This document shows, piece by piece, positions 24,715-33,972 of a stretch of 64,000 nucleotides of DNA (the first letter of the stretch is position 1; every line of letters starts with the position of its first letter). Position numbers and translations under genes: made by a program. The stretch comes from Pseudomonas viridiflava. Lineage in GTDB: Bacteria > Pseudomonadota > Gammaproteobacteria > Pseudomonadales > Pseudomonadaceae. The stretch lies in assembly GCF_900589395.1 (NCBI RefSeq), contig NZ_UUIS01000027.1:193002-257001 (forward strand). Direction: 5' to 3'. The notes under the pieces are model-generated. The model was not told the origin of the DNA and searched no databases. It saw only the letters and a list, made by a program, of their open reading frames with translations.

Positions 24715-25179
24715 TTACAGAGAAGGCCGGGCGGCGGCAATCGCTACCACAGCCAGCCCGATCAGCAGGTTGATGCCAACCAGTCGCCGAATACGCCCCA
24801 GCACGGCCGCGCCTTCGGCCCATTGCTGGGCCTGCACGGCTTTTTGCAGTTCGGGCAACTGTAACGAATGAATGCGCAGAAACAGCGCGACCATCACCAC
24901 GTACAGGCCCATCATCACCTGCACATAGCGCGGCGCATGCTCAAGGCTGGGGTAGTTGAGGTGGACCATGCCGACCCCGGTCACCGGCAGCACCACCACC
25001 GCCGCCCAGACCCAGACGAAAAAACGCGGGAACACCTCGACCCACAGCTTCAGGCGCGTCGGCCCCTCAAGCGCTGCGATGATGGCCGGGCGCAGCACCA
25101 TCCAGGCGAAAAACATGCCGCCGACCCAGACCAGAGCGGCCAGGACGTGCAGGGTGTAGACAGAAGCGAAGGCGGTCAT
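24715..25179 (-). CDS. CopD-like membrane protein
   Basis: The 154-residue protein has four membrane helices and the family opening VYTLHVLAALVWVGGMFFAW with a His-x-x-x-x-x-Trp pattern, then LRPAIIAALEGPTRLKLW. This matches the CopD domain found in copper resistance and in many small unlinked proteins. Whether it moves copper is unknown. It converges on the Gly-rich gene and diverges from dinG. Confidence 0.85.
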   Translation of the reverse strand: MTAFASVYTLHVLAALVWVGGMFFAWMVLRPAIIAALEGPTRLKLWVEVFPRFFVWVWAAVVVLPVTGVGMVHLNYPSLEHAPRYVQVMMGLYVVMVALFLRIHSLQLPELQKAVQAQQWAEGAAVLGRIRRLVGINLLIGLAVVAIAAARPSL

Positions 25180-25327
25180 GCAAAACTCCAGAGGTGCCGT
25201 TCGGCCGGCTGTAACGTTTTTTACCAATGCGCGTTCTGCGCGATTGAAAATAGCGCGCTATGATAGCGCCCACCCGCAAACACTGAAAATTTATCCAGCC
25301 TTTCAGGGCTGCGTCTGAACCGAGCCG

Positions 25328-27472
25328 ATGATCACCACAGAACTCAAATCCCAGATCCAGGGCGCCTACACGCGTTTTCTGGAAGCCAAAAGCCTCAAGC
25401 CGCGTTATGGCCAGCGCCTGATGATCGCCGAGGTGGCCAAGGTGCTGGGTGATGTAAAAACCGACGAAGAAGGCCGGCGCCTGGGGGATCCGGCCGTGGT
25501 CGCGGTGGAGGCCGGTACCGGTACCGGCAAGACCGTCGCCTATGCCATCGCCTCTATTCCGGCGGCCAAGGCCGCCGGCAAGCGGCTGGTGATCGCCACC
25601 GCGACCGTCGCCCTGCAGGAGCAGATCGTCTACAAGGACCTGCCCGACCTGATGCGCAACAGCGGCCTGAACTTCAGCTTTGCCCTGGCCAAGGGACGCG
25701 GCCGCTACATGTGCCTGTCCAAGCTCGACATGCTGTTGCAGGAGGGCGACCAGACCAACGCCACCGCGCAGCTGTTCGAAGAAGAAGGCTTCAAGATCGA
25801 GGTCGATGAAGCTAGCCAGAAGCTGTTTCACAGCATGTTGCAGAAACTGGCCGGCAACAAATGGGACGGTGATCGCGACAGCTGGCCCCAGGAACTCGAA
25901 GACCAGACCTGGGCGCGCCTGACCACCGACCATAGCCAGTGCACCACACGCCATTGCCCCAACTTCCAGCAGTGCGCCTTTTACAAGGCCCGCGAAGGCA
26001 TGGGCAAGGTCGATGTGATCGTCACCAACCACGACATGGTCCTGGCTGACCTGGCGCTAGGCGGCGGTGCGGTATTGCCCGACCCGCGCGACACCATGTA
26101 CGTGTTCGACGAAGGCCATCACCTGCCCGACAAGGCCATCGGCCACTTCGCCCATTACACCCGGCTGCGCTCCACCGCCGACTGGCTGGAGCAGACCGCC
26201 AAGAACCTGACCAAGCTGCTGGCCCAGCACACCCTGCCCGGTGATCTGGGACGCCTGATCGAACAGGTGCCGGAGCTGGCTCGCGAGATCAAGAGTCATC
26301 AACAGTTCATGTTCGCGGCCTGCGAGCAACTGGCCGACTTTCGTGCCGGTGAAGACATGGAAGGCCGCGAGCGGCCGCGCCATCGCTTCGTCGGCGGGGT
26401 CATTCCGGAGCACATTCGCGACATCGGTATCGAGCTCAAGAAGGGCTTTTCACGCCTCAATGACCTGTTCACGCGCCTGACCGACCTGCTCAAGGAAGGC
26501 ATGGACGGCGAGGTGAGCATCGGCATCGCCAGTCACCAGGCCGAAGAGTGGTACCCGCTGTTCGGCAGCCTGCTGGCCCGCGCCGAGGGCAACTGGGAGC
26601 TGTGGACCGCGTTCACCGCCGAAGACCCCGAAGACAATCCACCCATGGCCCGCTGGCTGACCCTGGCCGACAGCGGTGCGCTGTTCGACATCGAAGTCAA
26701 CGCCAGCCCCATCCTGGCCGCCGAGATGCTGCGGCGCAACCTGTGGAATGTTGCCTACGCGGCGCTGGTGACCTCGGCCACCCTGACAGCACTGGGCAAG
26801 TTCGATCGTTACCGCATGCGCGCCGGCCTGCCCCGGGACGCGGTGACCGCCGTGGTGCCCAGCCCCTTCCACCATGCCGACGCCGGCGTGTTGCGGGTCC
26901 CGGACCTCAAGGCCGACCCGCGCGATGCGCCCGCGCACACGGCGGCGATCATTCGTGACCTGCCCGCGCTGGTCGAAGGCTCACGCGGCAGCCTGGTGCT
27001 GTTCTCGTCGCGTCGGCAGATGCAGGACGTGTTCGACGGTCTGGAGCGCGACTGGCGCAAGCAGGTGTTCATCCAGGGCAACCTGTCCAAGCAGGAGACG
27101 CTGAACAAGCACAAGGCGCGGGTCGACAGCGGCGAGTCCAGCGTACTGTTCGGCCTGGCCAGTTTTGCCGAGGGTGTCGACCTGCCCGGTGCCTATTGCG
27201 AGCACGTGGTGATCGCCAAGATTCCTTTCGCGGTGCCGGATGACCCAGTCGAAGCCGCGCTGGCCGAATGGATCGAGGCGCGTGGTGGCAACCCGTTCAT
27301 GGAAATCGCGGTGCCCGACGCCTCGCTGCGCCTGATCCAGGCCTGTGGCCGGCTGCTGCGCACCGAGGCCGACCGCGGCACCATCACCTTGCTCGACCGC
27401 CGCGTGGTCACCCAGCGTTATGGCAAGGCGATTCTCAATGCGCTGCCGCCGTTTCACCGCGAGATTTCCTGA
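25328..27472 (+). CDS. dinG: ATP-dependent DNA helicase DinG
   Basis: The 714-residue protein is a superfamily 2, XPD-like helicase. Walker A is EAGTGTGKTVAYA, the DEAH-type box is FDEGHH. Four cysteines for an iron-sulfur cluster are in GRYMCLSK and QCTTRHCPNFQQC. The C-terminal motif VI region is LRLIQACGRLLRTEAD. DinG unwinds R-loops and DNA forks in damage repair. The ATG at 25328 opens the full domain. A terminator follows at 27483. Confidence 0.95.
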   Translation: MITTELKSQIQGAYTRFLEAKSLKPRYGQRLMIAEVAKVLGDVKTDEEGRRLGDPAVVAVEAGTGTGKTVAYAIASIPAAKAAGKRLVIATATVALQEQIVYKDLPDLMRNSGLNFSFALAKGRGRYMCLSKLDMLLQEGDQTNATAQLFEEEGFKIEVDEASQKLFHSMLQKLAGNKWDGDRDSWPQELEDQTWARLTTDHSQCTTRHCPNFQQCAFYKAREGMGKVDVIVTNHDMVLADLALGGGAVLPDPRDTMYVFDEGHHLPDKAIGHFAHYTRLRSTADWLEQTAKNLTKLLAQHTLPGDLGRLIEQVPELAREIKSHQQFMFAACEQLADFRAGEDMEGRERPRHRFVGGVIPEHIRDIGIELKKGFSRLNDLFTRLTDLLKEGMDGEVSIGIASHQAEEWYPLFGSLLARAEGNWELWTAFTAEDPEDNPPMARWLTLADSGALFDIEVNASPILAAEMLRRNLWNVAYAALVTSATLTALGKFDRYRMRAGLPRDAVTAVVPSPFHHADAGVLRVPDLKADPRDAPAHTAAIIRDLPALVEGSRGSLVLFSSRRQMQDVFDGLERDWRKQVFIQGNLSKQETLNKHKARVDSGESSVLFGLASFAEGVDLPGAYCEHVVIAKIPFAVPDDPVEAALAEWIEARGGNPFMEIAVPDASLRLIQACGRLLRTEADRGTITLLDRRVVTQRYGKAILNALPPFHREIS

Positions 27473-27482
27473 GGTTCACAAC

Positions 27483-27518
27483 GCCTGCAAAGGCTGGAAC
27501 AATGCAGGCCAATTTTTT
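27483..27518 (+). terminator. intrinsic terminator after dinG
   Basis: A 7-base stem, GCCTGCA with TGCAGGC, has a 13-base loop and is followed by CAATTTTTT. It begins 11 bases after the dinG stop codon. Confidence 0.65.
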
Positions 27519-27591
27519 GTGTCGGGCCTTCGCGACGGCTCCTGCGGTTCACTGCAGGAGCCGCGGCGAAGACCTTGATAAGGAGCCCCCC

Positions 27592-28740
27592 TTGCAGATC
27601 CAGGGTCATTTCGAGCTTGAATTCGAAGCTGTGCGCGAAGCGTTCGCGGCGTTGTTCGACGACCCCCAGGAGCGAGGCGCAGCCTTGTGCATCCAGGTCG
27701 GTGGCCGGACTGTGCTCGACCTGTGGGCCGGTACGGCCGACCAGCAAGGCAGTGAAGCCTGGCACAGCGATACCCTCGCCAACCTGTTTTCCTGCACCAA
27801 GCCCTTCGCGGCCGTCACGGCCCTGCAACTGGTCGAGGAGGGCAAGCTCAACCTCGATGAACCGGTGGCGCGCCTCTGGCCGCAGTTCGCTGCCGCCGGC
27901 AAGGGCTCGATCACCCTGCGCCAGTTGCTGTGCCATCGGGCCGGCCTGCCGGCGCTGCGCACCAGCCTGCCCGGCGAGGCGTTGTACCAGTGGGAGACCA
28001 TGACCGCCGCGCTGGCCGCCGAGACCCCGTGGTGGACACCCGGCCAGGCGCATGGCTATGCCGCGATCACCTATGGCTGGCTGGTAGGCGAGATGCTGCG
28101 CCGCGCCGATGGCCGCCAGCCGGGCGATGCAATCGTGGCGCGGGTGGCCCGGCCATTGGCGCTGGATTTTCATGTCGGTCTTGCTGATGAAGAATTCCAC
28201 CGGGTGGCGCACATCGCCCGTGGCAAGGGCAACGCTGGCGACGAAGCCGCCCAGCGCTTGCTGCACGCCACGATGCGCGAGCCTGACTCGATCACCGCCC
28301 GCGCCTTCACCAATCCGCCGTCGATCCTGACCAGCACCAACAAACCCGAGTGGCGCCGCTTCCAGCAACCGGCCGCCAACGGGCATGGCAACGCCCGCAG
28401 TCTTGCAGGCTTCTATGCCGGCCTGCTCGACGGCAGCTTGCTGGGCTCTGACATGCTCAATGAAATGACCGGCGAGCACAGCGTGGGCCAGGACCTGACT
28501 CTGCTGACCTCGACGCGCTTTGGTCTGGGCTGCATGCTCGATCAACCTGGCGTTGCCAACGCTACCTACGGGCTCGGGCCAAGGGCCTTCGGTCATCCAG
28601 GGGCGGGCGGCTCAGTGGGTTTTGCCGACCCCGATCACGACGTGGCCTTCGGTTTTGTGACCAACACCCTGGGCCCTTACGTGCTGATGGACCCCAGGGC
28701 GCAGAAACTGGTGGCAGTGTTGCGTGAGTGTTTGCAATAA
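27592..28740 (+). CDS. serine hydrolase, class C beta-lactamase-like esterase (EstB type)
   Basis: The 382-residue protein is a beta-lactamase-fold esterase. The SxxK motif is S67-C-T-K70 in NLFSCTKPF, and a catalytic Tyr is probably Y156 in QAHGYAAITYGWL. The C-terminal triad-like GHPGAGGSVGFAD replaces the KTG box. Such enzymes cleave esters rather than beta-lactams; the substrate is unknown. The start is TTG at 27592, chosen because AAGGAG lies seven bases upstream. No signal peptide is seen. Confidence 0.85.
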   Translation: MQIQGHFELEFEAVREAFAALFDDPQERGAALCIQVGGRTVLDLWAGTADQQGSEAWHSDTLANLFSCTKPFAAVTALQLVEEGKLNLDEPVARLWPQFAAAGKGSITLRQLLCHRAGLPALRTSLPGEALYQWETMTAALAAETPWWTPGQAHGYAAITYGWLVGEMLRRADGRQPGDAIVARVARPLALDFHVGLADEEFHRVAHIARGKGNAGDEAAQRLLHATMREPDSITARAFTNPPSILTSTNKPEWRRFQQPAANGHGNARSLAGFYAGLLDGSLLGSDMLNEMTGEHSVGQDLTLLTSTRFGLGCMLDQPGVANATYGLGPRAFGHPGAGGSVGFADPDHDVAFGFVTNTLGPYVLMDPRAQKLVAVLRECLQ

Positions 28741-28891
28741 CAATCGCCCATAAGTACTTGTTATACCGACTGTCAGTTAATGGGGCCGAACCTGAACCGC
28801 AGGACGGTTTCCTTTTCCTACACAGTCGCGATGCGTGTTATATGGACGCTCTTGCGTTCTTCTGTCTGACCAATCTTGCTGTAGGCCTTCC

Positions 28892-30010
28892 ATGTCCGTG
28901 AATAAAAGCCTCGTTCTTGCTCTGTGCATTGCCGTCACCGGCTGTGCCCAAACGCCAAAAACCGAATCCGCCAGTGCTGCAGGTCCCTGGTACTGGCCGT
29001 TCAGTGCCGATGCTACGGCTGACGCCAAACCACAAGAGGCCGCCGACAAGGCTGCGCAAAAGCCTGAGGCCAATCCTGCACCGGCGGTGGCAGCCACGTC
29101 GCAGAGCAACAGCAAGTGGTACTGGCCATTCGGCTCGGATGCGACCGCTGATGCCCCCTCGCAACCGGCGGCCGACAAGACCGCGCAAAAGCCTGAGCCC
29201 AAGCCTGCACCGGCCCTGATTGCCAAGTCCGAGACCGACAGCAAGTGGTGGTGGCCGTTCGGCGGCAACAAAGACGCCGATGCCCCGCAGGCGGCCAAGG
29301 TCTTGCCGATGCCGGACCCGAAGGTCACCCAGGCCTGGCTGGACGAATACGAGCCACGCGTGCGCCTGGCCATCAAGGACAGCAATTTTCAGGTCGAGCG
29401 TCGTGAAGACCTGCTGATCGTCACCGCACCGGTCGACGGCTCGTTCAACCCCGACCGTCCCGCCATGCTGCTGCCGGTGAGCCTGGGTCCGATCACCCGT
29501 CTGGCCAAGGCGGTCGAAGCCGACCCCAAGACCGCTGTGCTAATCCTGGGGCATGCCGACACCACCGGTGCTGCGGCCGTCAATCAGAAAATCAGCCAGG
29601 AGCGCGCCCAGTCGATCTCGGCGATTTTCCGTCTCAGCGGCCTGGAGCGTAACCGCCTGAGCAACCGTGGCATGGGCGCGGTCATGCCGCGTGCCGCCAA
29701 CGACAGCGCGCAAGGCCGTGCCCTGAACCGTCGCGTGGAAATCCTGTTGACCCCGCAAGACACCATGCGCGCCCTGATGAGCCGCTATGAAGTGCCTGCG
29801 GTCGCCCCGACCATGGTCGCGGTGCAGGACGCCAAGCCGGCCGCTGTGGCGCCAGCCGCAAAGAAGGCTGCCCCGGTCAAGAAAGAAACGGCCAAGAAAG
29901 CCACTGCCGCCAAGAAAGACACTGCCAAGAAAGCCGCTGCGCCAGCCAAGAAGGCCACGGCCAAAAAGGCCGAGCCGGCCAAGAAAAGCAATACTCAGGC
30001 CAGCAACTGA
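28892..30010 (+). CDS. OmpA lipoprotein with three WYWPF repeats and a histone-H1-like tail
   Basis: The 372-residue protein has three parts. A lipoprotein signal ends VTGC (C18). Residues 30-130 hold three copies of a 43-residue repeat, each with WYWPF or WWWPF (33-37, 76-80, 119-123), an acidic DATADA stretch and an Ala/Lys/Pro linker. An OmpA domain follows (about 195-300; LGHADTTGAAAVNQ, GRALNRRVEILL). The last 60 residues are Lys/Ala-rich (KKAAAPAKKATAKKAEPAKK), like histone H1 or AlgP. It should lie in the outer membrane bound to peptidoglycan; the Lys-rich tail may bind polyanions. It is upstream of pdxH. Confidence 0.85.
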   Translation: MSVNKSLVLALCIAVTGCAQTPKTESASAAGPWYWPFSADATADAKPQEAADKAAQKPEANPAPAVAATSQSNSKWYWPFGSDATADAPSQPAADKTAQKPEPKPAPALIAKSETDSKWWWPFGGNKDADAPQAAKVLPMPDPKVTQAWLDEYEPRVRLAIKDSNFQVERREDLLIVTAPVDGSFNPDRPAMLLPVSLGPITRLAKAVEADPKTAVLILGHADTTGAAAVNQKISQERAQSISAIFRLSGLERNRLSNRGMGAVMPRAANDSAQGRALNRRVEILLTPQDTMRALMSRYEVPAVAPTMVAVQDAKPAAVAPAAKKAAPVKKETAKKATAAKKDTAKKAAAPAKKATAKKAEPAKKSNTQASN

Positions 30011-30147
30011 CCTGAGCTTTGGACCGCACCGCCTGCGTCTTCGACTTGAGGACGCAGGCCTGCGCGGTCTGCGCTTCGAACTACCCGCTGCCAGACAGTT
30101 GTGCTTAACTGCCAGGCCTCGCCGTGTTTCGAAGGAGCCCCGCCCCC

Positions 30148-30795
30148 ATGACCTCTTCCCTGGCCGATATGCGCCGTGACTACACTCGTGACGGCTTGAC
30201 CGAAGCCCAGGCACCGGACGAACCTTTTGCCCTGTTTCGCCAGTGGTTCGATGAGGCCGTCAAGACCGAACAGGCGCCGGTGGAGGCCAATGCGATGACC
30301 CTGGCCACGGTCGATGCCGACGGCCGCCCGCATTGCCGGGTGCTGTTGCTCAAGGCCCTGGACAGCCAGGGCTTCACCTTTTTCACCAACTACGACAGCG
30401 CCAAGGGCCAGCAACTGGCCGCACGGCCATTGGCCGCCATGACCTTCTTCTGGCCGACCCTGGAGCGCCAGGTGCGCATTGAAGGGCGGGTGGTCAAGGT
30501 CAGTGCCCAAGAGTCAGACGCCTATTATCAGGTGCGCCCGCTGGGCAGCCGGCTGGGCGCCTGGGCTTCGCCGCAGAGCCGGGTGATTGCCGACCGCGAC
30601 CAGTTGCAGGACCTGCTGAGTGAAACCGAACAGCGGTTTCTCGACACCTTGCCGCATTGCCCCGAGCACTGGGGCGGCTACCGGTTGTTGCCTGACCGCA
30701 TCGAATTCTGGCAGGGGCGCTCCAGCCGCCTGCACGACCGTCTCAACTACCGTCTGCAGCACGATGTCTGGGTTCGCGAGCGCCTGGCGCCCTGA
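30148..30795 (+). CDS. pdxH: pyridoxamine 5'-phosphate oxidase PdxH
   Basis: The 215-residue enzyme oxidises pyridoxamine or pyridoxine phosphate to pyridoxal phosphate with FMN, the last step of vitamin B6 synthesis and salvage. The family blocks are present: [33 protein letters not shown] (FMN binding), [12 protein letters not shown], and the C-terminal [15 protein letters not shown]. The ATG at 30148 is preceded by GGAG ten bases upstream. Confidence 0.95.
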   Translation: MTSSLADMRRDYTRDGLTEAQAPDEPFALFRQWFDEAVKTEQAPVEANAMTLATVDADGRPHCRVLLLKALDSQGFTFFTNYDSAKGQQLAARPLAAMTFFWPTLERQVRIEGRVVKVSAQESDAYYQVRPLGSRLGAWASPQSRVIADRDQLQDLLSETEQRFLDTLPHCPEHWGGYRLLPDRIEFWQGRSSRLHDRLNYRLQHDVWVRERLAP

Positions 30796-30825
30796 TCGAC
30801 GACGCTTGCGGTGGGTGAATTATTC

Positions 30826-30858
30826 CCCGCCCACGCCGTCTTAATCTGTGTGGGCGGG
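30826..30858 (+). terminator. hairpin after pdxH
   Basis: CCCGCCCAC at 30826-30834 pairs perfectly with GTGGGCGGG at 30850-30858 across a 15-base loop. No run of T follows, so it may stabilise the mRNA end or act as a weak terminator. Confidence 0.5.
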
Positions 30859-30961
30859 TGCTGTATGCCGCCTGAATGAATTCGATATGTACGAGCCGGC
30901 ACCGTGACGTCCCCTTTGGGTGGGCGTTTAATAGTGACTGGTTCTTCTGGAGATACCCCTT

Positions 30962-31426
30962 ATGCGCAAGTCTGCACTGCTGGTTGCTTCCTTCACGGCC
31001 ATGGCCCTGACCCTGGGCGGCTGTACTTCAAACCTGACCGGTGACTCCTACTCGCGCAGTGAGGCGCGTGCGGTCCAGACCGTGCGCCTGGGCACCGTGG
31101 AATCGCTGCGCCCGGTCAAGATCGAAGGCACCAAGACCCCGATCGGCGCCGGTGCCGGTGCGGTGGTCGGGGGTGTCGGCGGCAGCGCCATTGGCGGTGG
31201 TCGCGGCAGTGTGGTGGCAGCGGTGATCGGTGCCGTGGCCGGCGGCCTGCTCGGGTCGATGACCGAAGAAGGCCTGACCCGTACCCAGGGCGTGGAAATC
31301 ACCGTGCGTGAAGATGACGGCGGCATGCGCGCCTATGTGCAGCAGGTCGAGGAAAACGAGATCTTCCGCGTGGGTGATCGCGTGCGCGTGATGACGGTCA
31401 ACGGCACCAGCCGCGTCACCCACTGA
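30962..31426 (+). CDS. SlyB/PcpY-like lipoprotein with glycine-zipper domain
   Basis: The 154-residue lipoprotein has a signal ending LGGC (C21). A glycine-zipper 2TM stretch runs over residues 60-100 (GAGAGAVVGGVGGSAIGGG). A C-terminal beta part, EITVREDDGGMRAYVQQ, follows. This is the SlyB outer-membrane lipoprotein plan. In other bacteria SlyB-type proteins guard the outer membrane under stress. It converges closely on nhaA, with 11 bases between stops. Confidence 0.85.
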   Translation: MRKSALLVASFTAMALTLGGCTSNLTGDSYSRSEARAVQTVRLGTVESLRPVKIEGTKTPIGAGAGAVVGGVGGSAIGGGRGSVVAAVIGAVAGGLLGSMTEEGLTRTQGVEITVREDDGGMRAYVQQVEENEIFRVGDRVRVMTVNGTSRVTH

Positions 31427-31437
31427 TCGGCGCCTGA

Positions 31438-32622
31438 TCAGTCCGGCTCGTTCCGGCGGCTGGCCAGGGCCATGACGGCATAGCCCAGCACCGCCGCCAG
31501 GATCGATCCGGTCAGGATGCCCATGCGGTCCACGCCGGCAAACGGACTGACCCCGGCCTCGAAGGCCAGCGAGCCGACGAACAGGCTCATGGTGAAGCCG
31601 ATGCCGCACAGGATCGACACCCCCAGCACCTGACCCCAGTTGGCGTTGGCCGGCAATCGGGCCATGCCGCAGGCCACCGCCAGCCAGGTCATGCCGAACA
31701 CTCCCAGGGTCTTGCCCACCACCAGTCCCGCCGCAATGCCCATGGCTACCGGGTGGGTGAAGCTTTCCAGCGTCAGCCCGGCCAAGGGCACGCCGGCATT
31801 GGCAAAGGCAAACAGAGGCAGAATGGTGTAGGCCACCCATGGGTGCAGGCTGTGTTCCAGCACCAGCAGGGGCGAGGCCTCCCGTGCCGGATCCTGCGCA
31901 TTGCGCAGCGGAATGCAAAAGGCCAGGGCAACGCCGGCCAGGGTCGCATGGACACCGCTCTTGAGCACACACACCCACAGCACCGCGCCGATCAGCAGGT
32001 AGGGCGCCAGCCTGACTACACCCAGGCGATTGAACGCCACCAGCGCCACCAGCGAGGCGGCAGCCAGGCTCAGGGCCAGGCCGGACAACTCACCCGAGTA
32101 GAACAGCGCGATGACGATGATTGCCCCCAGGTCGTCGATAATCGCCAGGGTCATCAGGAACAGCTTGAGCGACAACGGCACGCGCTTGCCCAGCAGGGCC
32201 AGCACCCCCAGGGCGAAGGCGATGTCGGTGGCCATCGGGATGGCCCAGCCGGCCATGGCGGCCGTGTTGTGCCTGTTGAGCAGCACATACACCAGTGCCG
32301 GGATCAACATGCCGCCGATAGCGGCTGCACCGGGCAGCACGATCTGCGAAGGCCTGGACAGGTGGCCGGCCAGGATTTCGCGCTTGACCTCCAGGCCGAT
32401 GACCAGGAAGAACAGCGCCATCAGCCCGTCGTTGATCCACAACAGCAGCGGCTTGGCGATCTGTACGGCGCCCACACCTGCAACCACGGGTGTTTCCAGG
32501 AAGGCGTTGTACAGCCAGGCCAGGGGCGAATTGTTGATGATCAGGGCCAGGGCCGCCGCGGCAATCAGCAACAGGCCGCCGGCTGCTTCGAGCTGGAAAA
32601 AACGAATGATGGTATGGCGCAT
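31438..32622 (-). CDS. nhaA: Na+/H+ antiporter NhaA
   Basis: The 394-residue protein matches NhaA over its whole length with twelve membrane helices. The ion-binding residues fall at the E. coli positions: D133 in [10 protein letters not shown], and D163 and D164 in IIDDLGAI. It exchanges external protons for internal sodium in the inner membrane and gives salt and alkali tolerance. The ATG at 32622 gives the standard N-terminus; the frame open to 32739 adds nothing homologous. It diverges from the Cds1-like gene. Confidence 0.95.
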   Translation of the reverse strand: MRHTIIRFFQLEAAGGLLLIAAAALALIINNSPLAWLYNAFLETPVVAGVGAVQIAKPLLLWINDGLMALFFLVIGLEVKREILAGHLSRPSQIVLPGAAAIGGMLIPALVYVLLNRHNTAAMAGWAIPMATDIAFALGVLALLGKRVPLSLKLFLMTLAIIDDLGAIIVIALFYSGELSGLALSLAAASLVALVAFNRLGVVRLAPYLLIGAVLWVCVLKSGVHATLAGVALAFCIPLRNAQDPAREASPLLVLEHSLHPWVAYTILPLFAFANAGVPLAGLTLESFTHPVAMGIAAGLVVGKTLGVFGMTWLAVACGMARLPANANWGQVLGVSILCGIGFTMSLFVGSLAFEAGVSPFAGVDRMGILTGSILAAVLGYAVMALASRRNEPD

Positions 32623-32862
32623 GGGGCGGGACCGCTCTGCGAAGGTTGACAGGAAATCGATGCTCTGGCTGATGGGCACGGCCTGCGGCCATTGTGAGCG
32701 GCCTGGCGGCATTCGCCAAAGTGCGCAAAAGTCTAACAATCACAGGGTTAATTACTGCGCGGCTGTATCTACTCATGCTGTAGGACTCTTCCTAAAATAA
32801 CGGCCTGTCGTTGCATGCCTGGCAGTTCGAAGGTCTTTTAGGGTTTTGGGAGCGAACGATCA

Positions 32863-33957
32863 ATGAGCAACAACCGTCCGTGGGTGCGCAACGCGATCCG
32901 GATCATCGAGTCCGATTTCCAGCGCAGCGCCGATACCCATCTGATTCCCTTGCCTCTGCCTGGCTTGCCCGGGGTCGACCTGTATTTCAAGGACGAGTCC
33001 AGTCACCCCACCGGCAGCCTCAAGCATCGCCTGGCCCGTTCGCTGTTCCTGTATGCCTTGTGCAACGGCTGGCTCAAGCCCGGCGCTCCGGTGATCGAGG
33101 CTTCCAGCGGTTCGACGGCGGTGTCGGAGGCTTATTTTGCGCGGCTGCTGGGCGTGCCGTTCATCGCCGTGATGCCCGCCAGCACCTCCAGGATCAAGAT
33201 CGAGCAGATCGCCTTTTATGGCGGGCAGTGCCACCTGGTCGATGACCCGACGCGCATTCATGCCGAATCCGAGCGGCTGGCCCTGGAAAGCGGCGGGCAT
33301 TTCATGGACCAGTTCACGTATGCCGAGCGCGCCACCGACTGGCGTGCCAACAACAACATTGCCGAGTCGATTTTCCAGCAGATGCGCCTTGAGCGTTATC
33401 CTCAGCCGAGCTGGCTGGTCTCAAGCCCTGGCACCGGCGGCACCACGGCCACCTTGGGGCGCTATGTCTGCTACCGCCAGTACGACACCCGGGTGTTGTG
33501 CGCCGATGCCGAGCGCTCGGTGTTCTTCGAGGCGTATTGCAGCGGCGATACAACCTTGCGCCTGGACCATGGCTCACGCATCGAAGGCATAGGCCGGCCA
33601 CGGGTCGAGGCCTCCTTCTTGCCCCAGGTCATCGACGCGATGGTCAAGGTTCCGGATGCGCTGTCGCTGGCGGCCATGCACTACCTGGCCGGGCGCCTGG
33701 GCCGCAAGGTCGGCGGTTCCAGCGGCACCAACCTGATCGGTGCCTTGCAGGCGGCCTGGCAGATGACCCGGGCCGGTGAGCAGGGCTCGATCGTGGCGAT
33801 CCTGTGCGATGGGGGCGAGCGCTACGCCAGCACCTATTACGACGACGCCTGGCTCAAGGCCCAGGGCTTTGAGTTGCAGGGGCTGATCGAAGCGGTGGCC
33901 ACCTGTGCCGAGCAGGGCGCACCCTTGCCCGAGGGTGTTGCGCGCCAGGGCATCTGA
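32863..33957 (+). CDS. PLP-dependent cysteine synthase-family enzyme, Cds1 (L-cysteine desulfhydrase)-like
   Basis: The 364-residue protein is a fold-type II PLP enzyme. The PLP lysine is K54 in TGSLKHRLA, the substrate loop is SSGSTAVSEAYF, and the phosphate loop is PGTGGTTATLG. Its length and C-terminal extension are nearer to the mycobacterial Cds1 L-cysteine desulfhydrase group than to CysK. It may release H2S from cysteine, but the reaction is not proven. It is divergent from nhaA, 240 bases away. Confidence 0.8.
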   Translation: MSNNRPWVRNAIRIIESDFQRSADTHLIPLPLPGLPGVDLYFKDESSHPTGSLKHRLARSLFLYALCNGWLKPGAPVIEASSGSTAVSEAYFARLLGVPFIAVMPASTSRIKIEQIAFYGGQCHLVDDPTRIHAESERLALESGGHFMDQFTYAERATDWRANNNIAESIFQQMRLERYPQPSWLVSSPGTGGTTATLGRYVCYRQYDTRVLCADAERSVFFEAYCSGDTTLRLDHGSRIEGIGRPRVEASFLPQVIDAMVKVPDALSLAAMHYLAGRLGRKVGGSSGTNLIGALQAAWQMTRAGEQGSIVAILCDGGERYASTYYDDAWLKAQGFELQGLIEAVATCAEQGAPLPEGVARQGI

Positions 33958-33972
33958 GCCCGGCCGTGCGGC

